Positions 60,738-64,000 of a DNA stretch of 64,000 nt are shown piece after piece. A model generated the notes under the pieces. It saw only the letters and a list, made by a program, of their open reading frames with translations. It did no database searches and had not been told where the DNA came from. Both the position numbers and the translations under genes were made by a program. The first letter of the stretch is position 1; each line of letters starts with the position of its first letter. Source of the DNA: Symbiodinium natans (lineage: Eukaryota > Sar > Dinophyceae > Suessiales > Symbiodiniaceae); assembly GCA_905221605.1 (NCBI GenBank), contig CAJNDS010002493.1:329839-393838 (forward strand). Direction: 5' to 3'.

Positions 60738-61154
60738 CCCTAAACCCTAAACCCTAGCCCGAAACCCTAAACCCCCTAAGCCCTCGACCCGAAGCCCTCC
60801 CCTAAGCCCTGAACCCCAAACCGCGAAACTCTTCTTTCGGGGTTTAGGGCCTGGGGTTCAAGGAAGTGGGTCGGAGGTTTCAGAGCCTAAGGTGCCCCCA
60901 AAAGGTTTAGGGTTTAGGGCTTGGGGTTAAGGGTTTAGGGTTTAGGGTCTAGGGTTTAGGGTTAAGGATTTAGGGTTTCGGGTTTGGGGTTTAGGTTTCG
61001 GGTGTAGGGCTTCGGGTTTGTGGTTACCCGAAAGAGATGGGGAGCAGGTCCAAGCTTCGTAGCTCACTAGATGTTGCCATTGGCGTTGTTTGAGACTTCA
61101 AGATTCACACCGCTTCAACCCTGCAGCTAATATTGGCTTCTTAAAACCGGCCCG
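60738..61154. repeat. Telomere-type repeats and short unique pieces right of the element
   Basis: CCCTAAA (60,738-60,770), then degenerate variants and TTTAGGG (60,905-61,000). 61,030-61,150 is unique with nothing recognised. Confidence 0.8.
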
Positions 61155-61592
61155 ATGCAGACCATGAGACCGTGCGCCCGCGCGGTCTGCGCCCACTGCG
61201 GCTGCAACGTCAGCCTGCTGGGGCTGGATGGCCTGGGCATCCTTCGCAGGAAGCATGAGAGGCAGTGCCGATCCGATGCACAGCCAAGCAGGCGGTTGCC
61301 GTTGCTGCCGCGAGTCGACATCTCCGTGGACGTGCGGATCTTGTCCAGCGAGGACGTGGCGCGGATGCTCTCGCTAACGCCAAACGAGCTCCGTGAGTTC
61401 AAGAGAATTGACCCGGAGTTGGCCAAGGAGGTCATGAGCGTGGCAGTGGTGGGGTGGCGCCCGGGAATCGATGCAGAAGCCACCCTGCGCCCGGCCATGG
61501 CCATGGGGCCTGGAGATGGCGACAAGATCATGGTCCAGGCGCGGGCTCCGCGCATCCCCGTCCCCGTCGTGCAGTCGGTGGAGTTGGCTTAG
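61155..61592 (+). CDS. Probable host protein or exon with CxxC...H...C motif
   Basis: 145 codons from ATG 61,155 to TAG, GC-rich and unlike the surrounding repeats. Near the N-terminus, CAHCGCNV followed by KHERQC forms a C-x2-C...H-x3-C zinc-binding candidate. The middle (LSSEDVARMLSLTPNELREF) looks like a helical domain with a Leu/Pro/Asn-Glu-Leu pattern. The C-terminus (MVQARAPRIPVPVVQSVELA) is hydrophobic/basic. An overlapping minus frame is open too, but the + frame has the more protein-like sequence and matches the strand of other coding features. It may be a complete small gene or one exon. No named family recognised. Confidence 0.55.
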   Translation: MQTMRPCARAVCAHCGCNVSLLGLDGLGILRRKHERQCRSDAQPSRRLPLLPRVDISVDVRILSSEDVARMLSLTPNELREFKRIDPELAKEVMSVAVVGWRPGIDAEATLRPAMAMGPGDGDKIMVQARAPRIPVPVVQSVELA

Positions 61593-61614
61593 ACACCTCG
61601 TTTCTAACGAACAA

Positions 61615-61741
61615 GCATTGGGGGGGCATGGTAGCGGGCATGGAGGACTTCGACGCAGTCGCGGTGGAGCGATGTGAGAAGATGCAGCTTCTCGCACGGC
61701 GGCTTGCTGCTCATGCGATGACCAGCCGAGGCGGTGGCTGA
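61615..61741 (+). other. Coding-like continuation in another frame
   Basis: Reads KHWGGMVAGMEDFDAVAVER and onwards to a stop at 61,739, in a different frame from 61,155-61,592. It could be a downstream exon or a frameshifted remainder of the same gene. Confidence 0.35.
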
Positions 61742-62393
61742 AGCATCTGCTGAAGCCACACTGTGGCAAAAGGCGACGAATTATGTGTTTCAAGTCCATT
61801 TCTGTTCAAAACAGAGGAGAGCCGTTTCACCCCACACTGCTCCTTCAAGGATGCGGGGCTGGCGCTGCAAGCAAAAATGCCGCTCTGGGTTTTCTGGCGC
61901 TCCATATCGTGCTTGCAGCCTTGTCGAAGACACGCCAAGACATGATGCCCCAAAATATTTACGTCTACACATCACCAAAGAGAGCTAATCCCAGCCTTTC
62001 CCCCCCCCCCCCCCGTCCCCCTTCTCAGGTGCGGCTCAAAGCACCCTACACATCGCAACGCATCACATAGTTTGTCTGGCTAGCCAGGGACTGGGAACTA
62101 GCTGGGCCTACAGCCGAGTGACCCTACTACAAGACTCAGCAGCCCGAAGACCGAATCACGCCGGCCCAAACTTGACTCAGTCCTTCATAGGGATACTACA
62201 CCAAGACTAAGTGAATGGAATGATCTATAGATCAACGGAACATCATGCTAGATATTCACATTTACTTCAACGTTTTCACACTTAGGAAGGCTGGTGCCTC
62301 ATGCCCCTGTAGAGCCCCATGAAAGTACTATATCCTACTTCCCTACTTCCCATTTAAACAAGCACTTACGTCAATGCCTATACATCCAAACCA
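61742..62393. other. Unrecognised unique sequence
   Basis: No supported gene. C-run at about 62,000-62,014. Several short open frames overlap on both strands and none looks convincing. Confidence 0.5.
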
Positions 62394-62461
62394 AAACTTC
62401 CTTGACCACCCTAAGCCCTAAGCCCTAAGCCCTAAACCCTAAACCCCAAACTTCCTTGACC
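62394..62461. repeat. Telomere-type block flanked by a 14 bp direct repeat
   Basis: AAACTTCCTTGACC occurs at 62,394-62,407 and again at 62,448-62,461. Between are about 40 bases of CCCTAAG/CCCTAAA repeats. This is the layout of an insertion with a target-site duplication. Confidence 0.75.
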
Positions 62462-62859
62462 CTAAAACCTAGCAGCGAAGTGCACCAAAGCAAATTCGGG
62501 ACAGCGTTTCTTTCCGAAGCTTGGAAGGCTTGAGCCGAAGCTCCCCGAAAGGGGTTTAGAGTTTGGGGTTTGGGGTTTGGGGTTTAGGGTTTAGGGTTCA
62601 GGGCAAGGATCCCTACTATGGGGGGTTCAAGTGTTTCGTAGGGTTTGGGGTTTACGGATGAGTGTTTGGCAGCGTCTGAGGGCTGAGGGTTCAAGGGCAA
62701 TGTCCAAGGCCGATTCAACTAGACCAAGTGTTGGGAGAGCGGCAATCTGTTTCAGGCTCCTGCATTCTGACTCCGGGGCCACCACCCCAAAGAGTCCTAT
62801 ACCCTAAACTCTAAACCCCAAACCCTAAACCCTAAACCCTAAACCCTTGCACACGCTAG

Positions 62860-62952
62860 AACTGCCCCCATTTTGTGGAGGTGTTGGCCTCCACGGAGTT
62901 CTACCGACCGGAGCTTGACGACTGGCAGCCGCTGGGCAAAGATCTGCGTGAT
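62860..62952 (+). other. Exon-like segment between TAG acceptor and GTTTAGGG
   Basis: CACGCTAG ends at 62,859. 31 open codons follow (NCPHFVEVLASTEFYRPELD and onwards), ending GAT directly before GTTTAGGG (GT at 62,953). Aromatic/acidic, protein-like. Unidentified. Confidence 0.45.
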
Positions 62953-64000
62953 GTTTAGGGTTTGGGGTTTAGGGTTTAGGGTTTCGGGTTTAGGGTTTGG
63001 GGTTTATGGTTTAGGGTTTAGGGTTTGGAGTTTAGGGTTTGGGGGTTTGGGTTTCGGGTTTAGGCTTAAGGACCGTCTGGGGTTGAGGGTCTAGGGCTTA
63101 AGGGTTCCGGGGTCAGGGGGGTAATGCTACTGAAGAACTCTGCTTACAGGCTACTTGCTAGGAGCCCCTTTCATGAGAATGGGAAAGGTCTTGTTTGGCC
63201 TTCGAGCCCTAAACCGTAAACCCCAAGCCCTAACCCTAAACCCTAGCCCCCAAAACCCTAAGCCTTCAAACCCTAAACCCTAAACCGTAAACCCTACACC
63301 CTAAACCCTAAACCCTAAACCCTAAACCCCAAACCCCAAACCCTAAACCCTAAACCCTAAACCCTAAGCCTTAAAACCCTAAACCCTAAACCCTAAGCCC
63401 TAAACCCTAAACCCTAACCCTAAACCCTAAACCCTAACCCTAAACCCCCAAACCCTAAACCCTAAAACCTAAACCCTAAACCTAAACCCTGAAACCCCCC
63501 TTACATCCCTAAACCCCCTCCATAAACGCTGCCCAGGCTTCGGGCCCGCCTGCTGCTGTCCCGAGGTATGGCCACCATTGCTCCTGCGGGAGTCCTCATG
63601 TCTGGGCTCTCGTGCTTTAATGGCTTAGGAAGGGTTCGGGTTTAGGGTTAGTGTTTAGGTTTAAGGGTTTGGGGTTTGGGGTTTGGGGTTCAGGGCTTAG
63701 ATTTTTCTACGGTTGCGGGTAATTTTTATGCTACAAGGGTGCAGGGAAGGAGTGCAGGGTTTAGGGTTTAGGGCCTCGGGCTTATGTACAAGCGCTGCAA
63801 GGCCACCCGGGCGCCCGGTCGCAACACAGAAACAGCTAAGGTACCTTGCTATGATTCCTGGTTTTTTTAGGGTCGTTACATGGTCCCTTATATAACGTAC
63901 AAGCAAGTGGGGGACTGCCCCCCCCCCCCCCCCCCCTTTGATACAACAGCAAAAAACAAGAGGGGGGGGGGGGGTGGAATTTAGAATAATTCTCTGCTCC
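62953..64000. repeat. Telomere-type repeats and short unique pieces to the window end
   Basis: TTTAGGG variants at 62,953-63,065; CCCTAAA with variants at 63,208-63,500; a GC-rich piece at 63,520-63,630 with weakly open + frames; T-, C- and G-runs at 63,860, 63,920 and 63,962. No supported gene. Confidence 0.75.

Noticed and set aside
1-64000. tRNA, rRNA or snRNA genes
   Set aside because: I looked for B-box-like and rRNA-conserved words and saw none convincing; a covariance-model search would be needed to exclude small RNAs.

Overview
Eukaryotic nuclear DNA, most probably from a dinoflagellate alga. The reasons are plant/algal-type telomere heptamers (TTTAGGG/CCCTAAA) scattered on both strands over nearly the whole window, a Ty1/copia retroelement with a CCCH plus CCHC Gag and accessory enzyme domains of a kind reported for dinoflagellate elements, an 11-base match to the 3' end of the dinoflagellate spliced leader inside its LTRs, and short GC-rich exon-like pieces all readable on the + strand. 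No bacterial operon, rRNA or convincing tRNA was seen. The host assignment is an inference; other TTTAGGG algae remain possible.

Layout. 1-1.8 kb: telomere-repeat patchwork with small TA-flanked foldback elements. 1.88-7.55 kb: a 5.7 kb GC-rich block of nested direct and inverted repeats; a second copy of its two flanks lies joined at 12.25-12.38 kb without the block. 7.55-24 kb: telomere-repeat arrays of both orientations alternating with 60-200 bp non-telomeric pieces, many open and coding-like, plus several foldback (MITE-like) families. 24.06-28.7 kb: a very AT-rich satellite with about 160-207 bp spacing that switches orientation at about 25.56 kb. 28.7-32.5 kb: AT-rich foldback and tandem repeats and a diverged 0.36 kb duplication. 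33-50.8 kb: more telomere-repeat/exon-like/MITE mosaic, with a reverse-transcriptase fragment inside one MITE.

50,813-60,737: a complete, young copia-type LTR retrotransposon (9,925 bp; 229 bp LTRs differing at one base; CCCTA target duplication in telomere-type repeats; primer site matching the anticodon arm of initiator tRNA-Met). It has three reading frames. ORF1 is an unrecognised proline/glycine-rich protein. ORF2 holds Gag with CCCH and CCHC fingers, two tandem retropepsin-like domains, a C5-cytosine-methyltransferase-like domain and integrase. ORF3, offset by -1, holds a 2-oxoglutarate/Fe(II)-oxygenase-like domain, reverse transcriptase, RNase H and a membrane/Cys-His tail. A methyltransferase-like and a TET/JBP-like oxygenase domain together on one retrotransposon is the most striking system here.

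60.7-64 kb: telomere-repeat patchwork again, with one probable host coding segment at 61.16-61.59 kb (CxxC...H...C motif), a telomeric block flanked by a 14 bp direct repeat, and a further exon-like piece at 62.86 kb.

The other unifying pattern is that many short coding-like segments end exactly at a GTTTAGGG (a GT donor followed by telomere repeat), and several start after a pyrimidine tract plus AG. They may be exons of + strand gene(s) whose introns are filled with telomere-like repeats, or captured exon debris. Sequence alone does not decide; open frames of about 90 bases in GC-rich DNA are only weak evidence.
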